DNA of 64,000 nucleotides from CAIWHR01 sp963779805. Its GTDB lineage: Bacteria > Pseudomonadota > Gammaproteobacteria > Burkholderiales > Casimicrobiaceae. Below are positions 31,846-41,309 of the stretch, one piece after another; position 1 is the first letter of the stretch, and each line of letters begins with the position of its first letter. The position numbers and the translations under genes are program-made. Below the pieces are notes generated by a model. That model did no database searches, had not been told where the DNA came from, and saw only the letters and a program-made list of their open reading frames with translations. The DNA lies in contig CAVZZN010000005.1 of the NCBI GenBank assembly GCA_963779805.1, forward strand, positions 248,001-312,000, written 5' to 3'.

Positions 31846-33318
31846 GTGAATGCTCCGCTATCCGCCCATCCGTCCGTTCGCACGCCCGCAGCCAACTTCA
31901 TCGCCAATCGCTGGACCGCACCGGCCGGCGGCGACACGCTGCCGATGATCGATCCCGCTACCGGCCAGCCGTTTGCGAGCATCGCGCGTGGCAACGCCGC
32001 CGACATCGACGCTGCCGTGCGCGCCGCCGAGGGAGCGCGCGACGGCGCGTGGGGACGCCTCGCTCCGGCAGAGAAGGGCCGCCTGCTGCTGCGGCTGAGT
32101 CGCGCCGTGGCCGATCACGCCGAGGAGCTCGCCTTGCTGGAGGCGATCGACTGCGGCAAGCCGATGAAGCAGGCCCGCGCCGACGCCAATGCCTGCGCGC
32201 GCTACTTCGAGTTCTACGGCGGCGCCGCCGACAAGCTCCACGGCGAGACGATCCCGTATCCCGCGGGTTTCACCGTGCTCACCTGGCGCGAGCCGCACGG
32301 CGTCACCGGCCACATCATTCCGTGGAACTACCCGCTGCAGATCTTCGGCCGGTCGATCGGCGGCGCGCTCGCCGCGGGGAATGCGTGCGTCGTGAAGCCC
32401 GCGGAAGATGCCTGCCTCTCGCTGCTGCGCGTGGCGGAGCTCGCGGCCGAGGCCGGCTTGCCCGAAGGCGCGCTCAATCTCGTCACGGGTCTCGGTCCCG
32501 AGGCCGGGGCCGCGCTCGCATCGCATCCGGGCATCGAGCACATCTCGTTCACCGGCTCGCCGCAGACGGGCGCGTGGGTCGCCCAGGAAGCGTCCAAGCG
32601 GCACTGTCCCGTCACGCTCGAGCTCGGCGGCAAGGGGCCGCAGGTCGTGTTCGCCGATGCCGATCTCGAGGCTGCGCTGCCGGTGCTCGTGAACGCGATC
32701 GTGCAGAACGCCGGCCAGACGTGCTCGGCGGGCAGTCGTCTGCTCGTGGAGCGTTCGCGCTATGAAGAGGTGCTCTCGGCGCTCGGCGCGCGCTTCGCGA
32801 AGCTGCGTGCAGGCCCGCCGCAGGCCGATCTCGATTGCGGTCCGCTCATCCGCGGCTCGCAGCTCGAGCGGGTGAAAGGATTCCTCGAAGAGGCGAAGCG
32901 CGCCGGCACGCCGACGGTCGCCGCGGGCAGCGTCGATGCGCAGGCGGACCCGCGCGGCTATTTCGTCGCGCCGACCCTGTTGCGCGACGTCGCGCGCGAT
33001 GCCCGCATCGCGTGCGAGGAGGTGTTCGGTCCCGTGCTCGTCGCCATGCCGTTCGACGACGAGGCCGACGCGGTGCGCGTTGCCAACGCCACGCCCTACG
33101 GCCTCGTGGCCGGCGTGTGGACGCGCGACGGTGCGCGGCAGTTGCGCATGGCGCGTGCGATCCGCAGCGGGCAGGTGTTCATCAACAACTACGGCGCGGG
33201 CGGTGGCGTCGAGCTGCCGTTCGGCGGGGTCAAGCACTCCGGATACGGCCGCGAGAAGGGCTTCGATGCGCTGTACGGCTTCACCACGCTGAAGACCGTG
33301 GTGCTGCAGCACGGCTGA
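31846..33318 (+). CDS. NAD(P)-dependent aldehyde dehydrogenase
   Basis: A 490-residue enzyme from GTG 31846. Catalytic residues are in place: Asn161 in IIPWNYP, Glu259 in LELGGKGPQ, Cys293 in NAGQTCSAGSR, and the EEVFGPVL motif near residue 400. It belongs to the betaine-aldehyde/gamma-aminobutyraldehyde dehydrogenase-like branch and would oxidise an aldehyde to its acid. The short-chain dehydrogenase follows after 35 bases, and the pair may oxidise an alcohol through the aldehyde to the acid. Confidence 0.92.
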   Translation: MNAPLSAHPSVRTPAANFIANRWTAPAGGDTLPMIDPATGQPFASIARGNAADIDAAVRAAEGARDGAWGRLAPAEKGRLLLRLSRAVADHAEELALLEAIDCGKPMKQARADANACARYFEFYGGAADKLHGETIPYPAGFTVLTWREPHGVTGHIIPWNYPLQIFGRSIGGALAAGNACVVKPAEDACLSLLRVAELAAEAGLPEGALNLVTGLGPEAGAALASHPGIEHISFTGSPQTGAWVAQEASKRHCPVTLELGGKGPQVVFADADLEAALPVLVNAIVQNAGQTCSAGSRLLVERSRYEEVLSALGARFAKLRAGPPQADLDCGPLIRGSQLERVKGFLEEAKRAGTPTVAAGSVDAQADPRGYFVAPTLLRDVARDARIACEEVFGPVLVAMPFDDEADAVRVANATPYGLVAGVWTRDGARQLRMARAIRSGQVFINNYGAGGGVELPFGGVKHSGYGREKGFDALYGFTTLKTVVLQHG

Positions 33319-33353
33319 TTCGCGCACGCGTCATTCGCAACCGAAGGACCGAC

Positions 33354-34109
33354 ATGAGACTCCAGGACAAGATCGCGATCGTCACCGGCGCCGGCTCCGG
33401 CTTCGGCGAAGGCATCGCGCGGCGCTTCGCGCAGGAAGGCGCGGCCGTGGTGGTCAACGACATCAACACGGCCGGCGGCGAGCGCGTGTGCGCGGACCTG
33501 CGGGCCTCCGGCGCGCGGGCTCTGTTCTGCGCCGGCGACGTGAGTCGCGACGCCGACGTCGCAGCGCTGGTGGCGCGCGCGATCGACGGCTTCGGCGGCC
33601 TCGACGTCGTCGTGAACAACGCCGGCACCACGCACCGCAACCAGCCGATGCTCGATGTCGCGGAAGAGGAGTTCGACCGGATCTACCGCGTCAACGTGAA
33701 GAGCCTGTACCTCACCGCCAGGCACGCGGTGCCCTTCTTTCGCAAGCAGAAGCGCGGCGGCTTCATCACGATTGCGTCGACTGCCGGCGTGCGGCCGCGC
33801 CCGGGCCTCACCTGGTACAACGGCAGCAAGGGCGCGGCGATCATCACCAGCCGTTCGATGGCGGCCGAGCTCGCGCCCGACAACATCCGCGTGAACGTGA
33901 TCAATCCGGTGGCCGGCGAGACCGGCATGCTCGGCGACTTCATGGGCAAGGACACGCCGGAGATGCGGTCGAAGTTCATCTCGACGATTCCCCTCGGGCG
34001 CCTGTCGCTGCCGTCGGACATCGCCACCGCCGCGGTGTTCTTCGCGTCCGACGAAGCCAACTTCATCACCGGAGCGTGCCTCGAGGTGGACGGAGGCCGC
34101 TGCATCTGA
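33354..34109 (+). CDS. Short-chain dehydrogenase/reductase
   Basis: A 251-residue classical SDR. The cofactor motif TGAGSGFGEG is at residues 11-20, NNAG at 88-91, and the catalytic triad is Ser142, Tyr155 and Lys159 (YNGSK). A C-terminal ACLEVDGGRCI ending is typical of glucose-1-dehydrogenase/3-oxoacyl reductase-like SDRs. The acidic Asp36 after the second strand (VVNDIN) suggests NAD rather than NADP. It probably oxidises a hydroxyl group; the substrate is not identifiable. Confidence 0.9.
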   Translation: MRLQDKIAIVTGAGSGFGEGIARRFAQEGAAVVVNDINTAGGERVCADLRASGARALFCAGDVSRDADVAALVARAIDGFGGLDVVVNNAGTTHRNQPMLDVAEEEFDRIYRVNVKSLYLTARHAVPFFRKQKRGGFITIASTAGVRPRPGLTWYNGSKGAAIITSRSMAAELAPDNIRVNVINPVAGETGMLGDFMGKDTPEMRSKFISTIPLGRLSLPSDIATAAVFFASDEANFITGACLEVDGGRCI

Positions 34110-34132
34110 AGCTGCGTCCCGATCAACCCGCG

Positions 34133-35308
34133 ATGACCGTGCTGCTCGGCGCGCTCGTCGCGGTGGCGCCGCTCGCGATGGACATCTACCTCGCGTCGAT
34201 GCCTTCGATGACGCAGTCGCTGCACGCGAGTCCCGACGCGGTGCAGCTCACGCTCTCGCTGTACATGTACGGCTGGGGCGTAGCACAGCTCTTTGTCGGA
34301 CCGCTGTCGGACCGGTACGGGCGCCGGCCCCTGCTCATCGCCGGGCTCACGGTGTTCATGTTCGCGTCGGTCATGTGCGCCGCGTCGCGCACGGTCGAGA
34401 TGCTCATCGCGGCGCGGGTGGTGCAGGCCATGTCGATGGCGACCGTCGCAGTGGTGCCGCGGGCCATCGTGCGCGATCTCTATGCGGGTGATCGCGCGGC
34501 GCACATGCTGTCGCTGATGGGCATGGTGCTGGGCATCGCGCCGATCGTCGCGCCGGTGCTCGGCAGTCACGTGCACGCGTGGCTCGGCTGGCAGGCGAAC
34601 TTCGTGCTGGTCGCGCTCTACGGCGCCGTTGCCTTGGTGTGCGTCGTGACGGGGCTGCCCGAGACGCTGCGGACGAAGAACCTGCACGCGACGCACGTCG
34701 GCGGCATGCTGCGCAACTACGCGCACCTGCTGCGCTCGCGCAAGTTCGTCGGCTATCTGCTGGTGACCGCGTTCACGTCGAGCGGGCTGTTCGCGTTCCT
34801 CGCCGGCAGCGCCTTCGTGTTCGTGTCCGTGCTGGGCGAGAGCGAGCAGGGGTTCGGCTTGCTGTTCGCGAGCGTGATGATCGGCAACCTCAGCGGCGCA
34901 ACGCTCGGCAGCCGCATGGTGCGGCAGTGGGGCATCGATCGCATGATCGGCCGGGCGAGCGCGGTCATGCTGGCGTCGGGCCTGCTGCTCGCGGTGCTGG
35001 CGTATGCGGGTGTGGCGCATCCGCTTGCGGTCGTGGTGCCGATGTTCTTCTACATGGCGGCGCTGATGATGACGCTGCCGCAGGCCATGGCGGGCGGTCT
35101 CACGCCGTTTCCGGACATCGCGGGGAGCGCCGTGTCGCTCCTGTCGTTCGCGCAGTTCTTGATCGCCTCGACGACGGCGCTTGCGGTCGGCATGGCTTTC
35201 GACGGCACCGTCCGGCCGATGGCGACGGCGATCGCGCTCGCCGGCGTGCTCGCGTTCCTGTCGTTCCGCTTGCTGGTGACCCACCGCGAAACCCGTTACT
35301 CAGAGTAA
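34133..35308 (+). CDS. Bcr/CflA-type MFS drug-resistance transporter
   Basis: A 391-residue protein of about twelve transmembrane helices. The N-terminal DIYLASMPSM and motif A GPLSDRYGRRPLL, plus the motif-C-like MGMVLGIAPIVAPVLGS, are characteristic of Bcr/CflA multidrug exporters. It starts 23 bases after the SDR stop. Its last codons and TAA stop lie inside the left arm of a 25-bp inverted repeat. Confidence 0.88.
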   Translation: MTVLLGALVAVAPLAMDIYLASMPSMTQSLHASPDAVQLTLSLYMYGWGVAQLFVGPLSDRYGRRPLLIAGLTVFMFASVMCAASRTVEMLIAARVVQAMSMATVAVVPRAIVRDLYAGDRAAHMLSLMGMVLGIAPIVAPVLGSHVHAWLGWQANFVLVALYGAVALVCVVTGLPETLRTKNLHATHVGGMLRNYAHLLRSRKFVGYLLVTAFTSSGLFAFLAGSAFVFVSVLGESEQGFGLLFASVMIGNLSGATLGSRMVRQWGIDRMIGRASAVMLASGLLLAVLAYAGVAHPLAVVVPMFFYMAALMMTLPQAMAGGLTPFPDIAGSAVSLLSFAQFLIASTTALAVGMAFDGTVRPMATAIALAGVLAFLSFRLLVTHRETRYSE

Positions 35309-35372
35309 ATACTCCGAGTAAGCGCGGCGGCGATGTCACTCTTTACGCGGAGTATTTACTCTGAGTAACGGG
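35292..35372. repeat. Perfect 25-bp inverted repeat between convergent genes
   Basis: Arms at 35292-35316 and 35348-35372 are exact reverse complements, separated by 31 bases. Each arm holds a smaller 13-bp palindrome, TTACTCAGAGTAA at 35296-35308 and TTACTCTGAGTAA at 35356-35368. A third TACTC/GAGTA unit follows the left arm, so the site is a cluster of alternating TACTC and GAGTA words. It sits between the convergent MFS and CoA-transferase genes and includes the MFS stop codon. The AT-rich arms differ from the GC-rich surroundings. A bidirectional terminator or a protein-binding site are both possible. Confidence 0.85.
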
Positions 35373-35381
35373 GTTGGGACG

Positions 35382-36578
35382 TCAGATCACGCCGTCGCGG
35401 CGCAGCGTGGCGATCGTCGCTTCGTCGTAGCCGAGCTCGCGCAGGACCGCGTCGGTGTGCTCGCCCAGGCGCGGGCCGCCGCCGTCGAAATCGCCCGGCG
35501 TCGCGGAGAGCCGCGGCACCACGCCGGGCACCTTCAACGTCTCGCCACCGGTGAGCCGGATCTGGCGGATCATGTCGCGCGCGGCGTAATGCGGATCGGC
35601 GACGATGTCGGCGATCGAGTAGATCTTCGACGCGGGCACTTCCGCGGCCTCCATCGCGGCGAGCACTTCCGCCGGCGAACGCTGCGAGGTCCAGGCCTCG
35701 ATCTCGCCGTCGAGCCAATCCTGGCGTGCCGCGCGACCGTCGTTGTGCGCGAGGCTCGCGTCGCTCGCGAGATCGTCGCGTCCCATCGCGAGGCACAGCC
35801 GGCGAAAGATCGAATCGCCGTTGCCCGCGATCAGCACATACGTGCCGTCGTTGCAGCGATACGCCGACGTCGGCGCGATGCCCGGCAGGATGGACCCCGT
35901 GCGCTCGCGCACCGCGCCGAATCGATCGTACTCGGGCAGCAGCGACTCCATGACCGAGAACACGGATTCGTACAGCGCGACGTCGACCACCTGCCCGCGG
36001 CCGGTGCGCTGCCGCGCCTGCAGCGCCATCATCGCGCCGATCACCCCGTACATCGCCGAGAGCGTGTCGCCGATCGACACGCCGACGCGCGACGGCGGCC
36101 GGTCCGGCGTGCCGGTGACGTAGCGCAGCCCGCCCATCGCTTCGCCGATCACGCCGAAGCCCGGACGCTCGCGATACGGCCCCGTCTGGCCGTAGCCCGA
36201 GATGCGCACCATCACGAGGCCCGGGTTGACGGCGGCGAGCGCGTCGTAGGACATGCCCCAGCCCTCGAGCGTGCCGGGACGGAAGTTCTCGACCACGATG
36301 TCGGCCTTCTGCGCGAGCTCGCGGGCGATGCGCTGGCCCTCGGCCTTGCGCAGGTCGAGCGTGACCGAGCGCTTGTTGCGCGACTGCACGTGCCACCACA
36401 GCGACGTGCCGTGCTCGAGGTAGCGCCACTTGCGCAGCGGGTCGCCCTGGCCGGGCGGCTCGATCTTGATCACCTCGGCGCCGAACTCGCCGAGGATCTT
36501 GGCGCAGAACGGGCCGGCGATGAGCGCGCCCATTTCGACCACCCGAATGCCTTCGAGCGGGCGTGCATGCTTGTCCAT
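35382..36578 (-). CDS. Family III CoA-transferase (CaiB/BaiF)
   Basis: A 398-residue enzyme with family signatures LEGIRVVEMG, GPFCAKILGEFGAEVIKIEPP, NKRSVTLDL and FRPGTLEGWGM. In the family the catalytic Asp follows a PGYD/PGFD motif. Here the aligned stretch reads RPGFGVIGEAMGGL, with Gly at the Asp position and a Glu three residues on. The gene follows dctM by 26 bases in the TRAP operon on the minus strand, which suggests that the acid imported by the TRAP system is activated by CoA transfer. Confidence 0.88.
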   Translation of the reverse strand: MDKHARPLEGIRVVEMGALIAGPFCAKILGEFGAEVIKIEPPGQGDPLRKWRYLEHGTSLWWHVQSRNKRSVTLDLRKAEGQRIARELAQKADIVVENFRPGTLEGWGMSYDALAAVNPGLVMVRISGYGQTGPYRERPGFGVIGEAMGGLRYVTGTPDRPPSRVGVSIGDTLSAMYGVIGAMMALQARQRTGRGQVVDVALYESVFSVMESLLPEYDRFGAVRERTGSILPGIAPTSAYRCNDGTYVLIAGNGDSIFRRLCLAMGRDDLASDASLAHNDGRAARQDWLDGEIEAWTSQRSPAEVLAAMEAAEVPASKIYSIADIVADPHYAARDMIRQIRLTGGETLKVPGVVPRLSATPGDFDGGGPRLGEHTDAVLRELGYDEATIATLRRDGVI

Positions 36579-36604
36579 CGTGGAATTCCTTGCGGGACGT
36601 GCGC

Positions 36605-37882
36605 TTACCTGGCGTACACGAGGTCGCGCAAGCCGAGCGACAGCCAGGGCACGTAGGTGATGATCATGAGGCAGCCCAGGACGACGAGCACGAACGGCAC
36701 CAGGCGCGTGATGATCTTGTCGAGCGAGAGGCGCGCCACGGTGCATGCGGCGAACAGGTTCACGCCGAACGGCGGGGTGATCATGCCGAGCGCGAGGTTC
36801 ACGACCATGATGATGCCGAAGTGCACCGGATCGACGCCGAAGTGCTGCGCGACGGGCGCGAGGATCGGCGCGAGCACGATGATCGACGCGGAGGTCTCGA
36901 TGAACATGCCGATGAAGAACAGCGCGACGTTCACGCCGAGCAGGAAGAGCTGCGGCGTCTTCAGCCATTCGACGAGGAACGCGCCGATCATGTCGGGCAC
37001 GCCGGCGCGCGTGATGAGGTAGCTGAACAGTCCCGCGTTGGCGATGATGAACATGATCACCGTCGAGGAGATCACGCTCTTGCGCAGCACGCCGGGGAGG
37101 TCGGAGATCTTCGTCTCGCGGTAGATGCCCACGCCCACGATCAGCGCGTAGAACACCGCCGCCACCGACGCCTCCGTCGGCGTGAAGACGCCGCCGTAGA
37201 TGCCGCCCAGGATGATCACCGGCATCAGCAGCGCGAGCCCGGCCTTGCGCGTCGCGACCAGGATCGGCAGGCGTCCTTCGCGGTCCTGCTTGCCGTAGCC
37301 CTTGATGCGCGCGTACACGAGCACGAAGCCCATCAGCGCGCCGCCGATCAGGAGGCCCGGACCGAAGCCCGCGATGAAGAGCTCGCCGATCGAGACTTCC
37401 GCCGACACGCCGTAGAGGATCATCGGGATCGACGGCGGGATGATGACGCCGAGCTCCGCGGAGGTCGCCTGCAGCGCCGCGGCCCACGTGATCGGATAGC
37501 CGTGCTTCACCAGCGCCGGGATCAGGATGGCCCCGATCGCGAACGTCGTCGCCACGCTCGAGCCCGACACCGCGGCGAAGATCATGCACGTCAGCACGCA
37601 CGTGGCGGCGAGGCCGCCCTGCACGCCGCCGACGATCGACTTCGCGAACTCGACGAGTCGCTGCGAGATCCCGCCGGACTCCATGAGATTGCCGGCGAGG
37701 ATGAAGAACGGGATCGCGGCGAGCGGAAACTTGTTGATCGCGCCGAACATCTCCTTGACGATCGTCAGGAGGTTGAGGTTCGCATCCATCGCACCGACGA
37801 TGCTCGCGAGCCCGATCGCCACGGCGATGGAGATGCTGAGGGCGAAGCCCAGCAGCATCGTGATCAGCATCGAAAGCGGCAT
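36605..37882 (-). CDS. dctM: TRAP transporter large permease DctM
   Basis: A 425-residue membrane protein of about twelve helices from the DctM/IT superfamily, with segments LAAIPFFILAGNLMESGGI, VSGSSVATTFAIG and the C-terminal GMITPPFGVNLF. It forms the sodium-coupled transport channel for the receptor DctP together with DctQ. It is downstream of dctQ by 57 bases and upstream of the CoA-transferase gene. Confidence 0.93.
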   Translation of the reverse strand: MPLSMLITMLLGFALSISIAVAIGLASIVGAMDANLNLLTIVKEMFGAINKFPLAAIPFFILAGNLMESGGISQRLVEFAKSIVGGVQGGLAATCVLTCMIFAAVSGSSVATTFAIGAILIPALVKHGYPITWAAALQATSAELGVIIPPSIPMILYGVSAEVSIGELFIAGFGPGLLIGGALMGFVLVYARIKGYGKQDREGRLPILVATRKAGLALLMPVIILGGIYGGVFTPTEASVAAVFYALIVGVGIYRETKISDLPGVLRKSVISSTVIMFIIANAGLFSYLITRAGVPDMIGAFLVEWLKTPQLFLLGVNVALFFIGMFIETSASIIVLAPILAPVAQHFGVDPVHFGIIMVVNLALGMITPPFGVNLFAACTVARLSLDKIITRLVPFVLVVLGCLMIITYVPWLSLGLRDLVYAR

Positions 37883-37939
37883 GGAGGCGGGAGGCGGGAA
37901 CGGCGCGCGGTTGAAGGCCGGTGACGGGGCGGCGAAGCT

Positions 37940-38434
37940 TCAGGTAGCCGTGTCGAGCTCGAGCCGGCGCGGGTCGACGAGGCACGCGACCACGCCGAAG
38001 ACGCTGAACACCGCGCCGACCGGCACCGCGAGATACGCCCACGTCATCGACAGCACCTCGAGGCCGCTGATCGTCTGCACGCGCGCGCGCCACGAATAGT
38101 CGAAGCCGTAGCGGATCATGAACCCGATCAGGGTGAGCGCGGCGATCGCGGTGATCCAGTCGAGCACGCGCTTGCCGGTCGGGCCCGACTTGCGGTGCAC
38201 GAGATCGACGCACACCATCGCGCCCTGCCGGAACGCCGCGGGCGCGCCCATGAACACCATCCAGATCAGCGAGAAGCGGATCAGGACTTCGGACCATTCG
38301 GCCGGCTGCTCGAACACGAACCGGGCGAGGATCTGGAACATGCCGAGGCACGCGGCGATCACGAGCATCGCGCATGCGACGAACATGGCGAACCCGGTGG
38401 TCCTTCGTTCCAGCGCGAGAAAGGCGTCCCGCAT
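37940..38434 (-). CDS. dctQ: TRAP transporter small permease DctQ
   Basis: A 164-residue protein with four transmembrane helices, starting at ATG 38434. The family motif FEQPAEWSEVLIRFSLIWMV is present. It is the scaffold subunit of the TRAP transporter. The 145-base gap to the upstream dctP carries two hairpins that may lower its expression relative to dctP. Confidence 0.9.
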   Translation of the reverse strand: MRDAFLALERRTTGFAMFVACAMLVIAACLGMFQILARFVFEQPAEWSEVLIRFSLIWMVFMGAPAAFRQGAMVCVDLVHRKSGPTGKRVLDWITAIAALTLIGFMIRYGFDYSWRARVQTISGLEVLSMTWAYLAVPVGAVFSVFGVVACLVDPRRLELDTAT

Positions 38435-38480
38435 GCGAAGGGCTCCCGTTGATCCGGTGCGGAGTATAGCCAACTCGGAG

Positions 38481-38505
38481 TCGACCCAGGTCGACCCTGG
38501 GTCGA
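38481..38505 (-). terminator. Second hairpin in the dctP-dctQ gap
   Basis: A perfect 10-bp stem (38481-38490 with 38496-38505) and a 5-base loop, TCGACCCAGG against CCTGGGTCGA. No T tract follows on the minus strand. It may protect the 3' end of the dctP message or work together with the neighbouring hairpin. Confidence 0.5.
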
Positions 38506-38517
38506 TGCCGGAATGCA

Positions 38518-38541
38518 AGCGGCCCCGTCGCCGGGGCCGCT
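38518..38541 (-). terminator. GC-rich hairpin after dctP (attenuator/terminator candidate)
   Basis: A 10-bp, mostly G-C stem (38518-38527 with 38532-38541) and a 4-base loop lie 39 bases past the dctP stop in the minus-strand direction. The downstream sequence TTGCATTCC is only weakly T-rich. Partial termination here would give more receptor than permease, as expected for TRAP operons where the binding protein is needed in excess. Confidence 0.6.
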
Positions 38542-38579
38542 GCCGTCGATTGCCGTCGCGGCATGGCGCCGCGACGCGA

Positions 38580-39566
38580 TCACTTGTAGTTGCGGATGCG
38601 GTCGATGTTCGCCTGGCCGAACTTCTTGCCGAACTCGGCGTACGTCGGCCCGAGCACCGCCTGGAACTTGGCCTTGTCGAGGTGCTCGACCACGTTCATG
38701 CCCTTCGAGCGCAGGTCGGCCACCGCCTTGCGCTCGTCGTCGTCCACGCGCGCGCGATTGGCCTTCACGCCTTCCTTCGCGGCGTCGAGGAACGCCTGCT
38801 TGTCGGCGGGCGAGAGCTTGTCGAAGGCCGCCTTGTTCATGAGGAACAGCGCCGGCGAGTACACGTGGCCGGTGAGCGACAGGTATTTCTGCACCTGCTC
38901 GAACTTGGCCGACGTGATCACGGACAGCGGATTCTCCTGGCCGTCCACGGTGCCCTGCTGCAGGGCGGTGAACACTTCCGGGAATGCCATCGGCGTGGGA
39001 ATGATGCCGAACGCCTTGTACGCCTGGATGTGCACCGGATTCTCCATCGTGCGCATCTTGAGGCCCTTCAGGTCGTCCGGCGAGTTCACCGGGTGCTTGC
39101 TGTTGGTCATGTGGCGAAAGCCGTTCTCGCCCCACGCGAGCGCCACGATGCCCTTCGACGGAAACTTCTGCAGCATTTCCTGGCCGATCGGGCCGTCGAG
39201 CACGGCGCGGGCGTGCGCGTAGTCGCGGAACAGGAACGGGATGTCGAGGATCGCGACTTCCGGCACGAAGTTGGGCACCGGGCCCGTCGACGTGAACGTC
39301 AGCTCCTGCGTACCCAGTTGCACCGCTTCGACCGACTCGCGCTCGCCGCCGAGCGAGCCCGAGTAGAACGTCTGGATCTTGTACCGGCCGTTCGTGCGCT
39401 TCTCGACTTCGCGGGCGAACGTGTCGATGGCGACACCCTGGTGCGAGTTCTGCGCGATGGAGATGTTGATCTTCATCGTGGTCTGCGCGAACGCGGGGGC
39501 GGCCGGCGCGAGGCCGATGAATGCACCCGCGGCGGCGAGCGCGACGAGTAGACGGCGGCGTGACAT
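38580..39566 (-). CDS. dctP: TRAP transporter periplasmic receptor DctP
   Basis: A 328-residue receptor starting at ATG 39566. The signal peptide (RRRLLVALAAAGAFIGLAP, cleavage near AFAQ) is followed by KINISIAQNSHQGVAIDTFA. The ligand-binding Arg region reads LKGLKMRTMENPVHIQAYKA, and the EVFTALQQGTVDGQENP motif is present. It binds an organic acid in the periplasm and hands it to DctQM. The gene is first in an operon with dctQ, dctM and a CoA-transferase, and divergent from the glcD-like gene. Confidence 0.93.
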   Translation of the reverse strand: MSRRRLLVALAAAGAFIGLAPAAPAFAQTTMKINISIAQNSHQGVAIDTFAREVEKRTNGRYKIQTFYSGSLGGERESVEAVQLGTQELTFTSTGPVPNFVPEVAILDIPFLFRDYAHARAVLDGPIGQEMLQKFPSKGIVALAWGENGFRHMTNSKHPVNSPDDLKGLKMRTMENPVHIQAYKAFGIIPTPMAFPEVFTALQQGTVDGQENPLSVITSAKFEQVQKYLSLTGHVYSPALFLMNKAAFDKLSPADKQAFLDAAKEGVKANRARVDDDERKAVADLRSKGMNVVEHLDKAKFQAVLGPTYAEFGKKFGQANIDRIRNYK

Positions 39567-39840
39567 GGAGACTCTCCTCTGGGGCGGGACGGACTTCCCG
39601 AAATGGCGTCGGATTCTAAGCCCGATACCCGGGCATGAACAGGCAAGTTTCTCCCTTGCTTGACTGGCATCAACGTTGCGGGTGCAGACGGGCGTTGACG
39701 CGCGTTCGCGGGCCGGGTCGACGCGCGTTCGCCGGGCTTCGGGTGCCCGGTTGCGCCGCGCGGGATCGGGCGGAGCGCGCCGGCATGTAGAATGACGTCT
39801 TTCCCGCGGGCCGCACCCTCTTCGACAAGACGGTCCTGTC

Positions 39841-41297
39841 ATGCTCGATCCCGCCACCCACGCCCGACTCGCTGCGATCCTGCCTCGCGAGGCGTTGCTC
39901 ACGACGCCCGAGGCCACGCGTCCGTACGAATGCGACGGCCTGTCGGTGTATCGCATGCAGCCGGCCGCCGTCGCGCTTCCGGAGAACGAGGAGCAGGTCG
40001 TCGCGATCCTCCGGCAGTGTCACGAGGCGGGCATTCCGGTGGTCGCGCGCGGCGCGGGCACCAGCCTCTCCGGCGGCGCGCTTGCCCGACGCGAAGGGCG
40101 TGCTGCTCTCGTTGGCGAAATTCAAGCGCATCCTCTCCATCGATCGCGAGACGCGCACGGCCGTCGTGCAGCCGGGCGTGCGCAATCTCGCGATCTCGGA
40201 GGCCGCCGCGCAATACGGCCTCTATTACGCGCCGGATCCGTCCTCGCAGATCGCCTGCACCATCGGCGGCAACGTCGCGGAGAACGCCGGCGGCGTGCAT
40301 TGCCTCAAGTACGGCCTCACCGTGCACAACGTGCGCCGCGTCCGCGCGCGTGCTCATCAACGGCGACGTCGTGGAGCTCGGCGGCGACGCGCTCGACAGC
40401 GCCGGCTACGACCTCCTCGCGCTGGTGCACGGCTCGGAAGGCCTGCTTGCCGTCATCACCGAGATCACGATCAAGCTCACGCCCAAGCCGCAGCTCGCGC
40501 AGGTCGCGCTCGCGGCCTTCGACGACGTCGCGAAGGCCGGTGCGGCGGTCGCTGCGATCATCGCCGCGGGCATCGTGCCCGCCGGGCTCGAGATGATGGA
40601 CCAGCCGGCCACGCGCGCGGTCGAGCAGTTCGTGCACGCGGACTATCCGCTCGATGCGCAGGCCGTGCTGCTGGTCGAGGCGGACGGCACGCCGGAGGAA
40701 GTGGCCGCGGACATGGCCGAGATCCGCCGCGTGCTCGCGCAAGCCGGCGCGAGCGAGATCCGGGTGTCGAAGGACGAGCGCGAGCGCCTGCTGTTCTGGT
40801 CCGGACGCAAGGCGGCGTTCCCGGCGATCGGCCGGCTCACGCCCGACTATTACTGCATGGACGGCACGATCCCGCGCCGTGCGCTGGCGCAGGTGCTCAC
40901 GCGCATCGCCGAGTTGTCGCAGCAATACGGCCTGGGTGTCGCCAACGTGTTCCACGCGGGCGACGGCAACCTGCATCCGCTGATCATGTTCGACGCCAAT
41001 GCGGCGGGCGAGCTCGAACGCGCGGAGAATTTCGGCGCCGACATCCTCGACCTGTGCATCGCCGTCGGCGGCACGATCACCGGCGAGCACGGCGTGGGCG
41101 TCGAGAAGCTGAAGGGCATGTGCACGCAATTCCGTCCGGCGGAGCTCGAGCGCTTCCTCGGCGTGAAGGCCGCGTTCGATCCGCCGGGGCTGCTCAATCC
41201 CGGCAAGGGCGTCCCGACGCTGCACCGCTGCGCCGAGTTCGGCCGGCTCCACGTGCACGCGGGGCAGATCCCGCATCCGGACCTGCCGCGCTTCTGA
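39841..41297 (+). CDS. glcD: FAD-linked glycolate oxidase subunit GlcD (two frameshifts)
   Basis: About 484 residues when read through, a vanillyl-alcohol-oxidase-fold flavoprotein. The FAD site is split over frames: VVARGAGTSLSGGAL, then YYAPDPSSQIACTIGGNVAE and GGVHCLKYG, then VFHAGDGNLHPL and GEHGVGVEKL near the C-terminus, where the active-site His residues lie. Extra bases near 40083 and in 40342-40350 shift the frame twice. It should oxidise glycolate or D-lactate together with GlcE and GlcF encoded downstream. Confidence 0.9.
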
Positions 41298-41309
41298 TCG
41301 GGATTCCAG

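Noticed and set aside
32835..33353. Upstream extension of the SDR reading frame inside the aldehyde dehydrogenase gene
   Set aside because: The clear SDR start MRLQDKIAIVTGAG is at 33354; the upstream part is the other frame of the aldehyde dehydrogenase.
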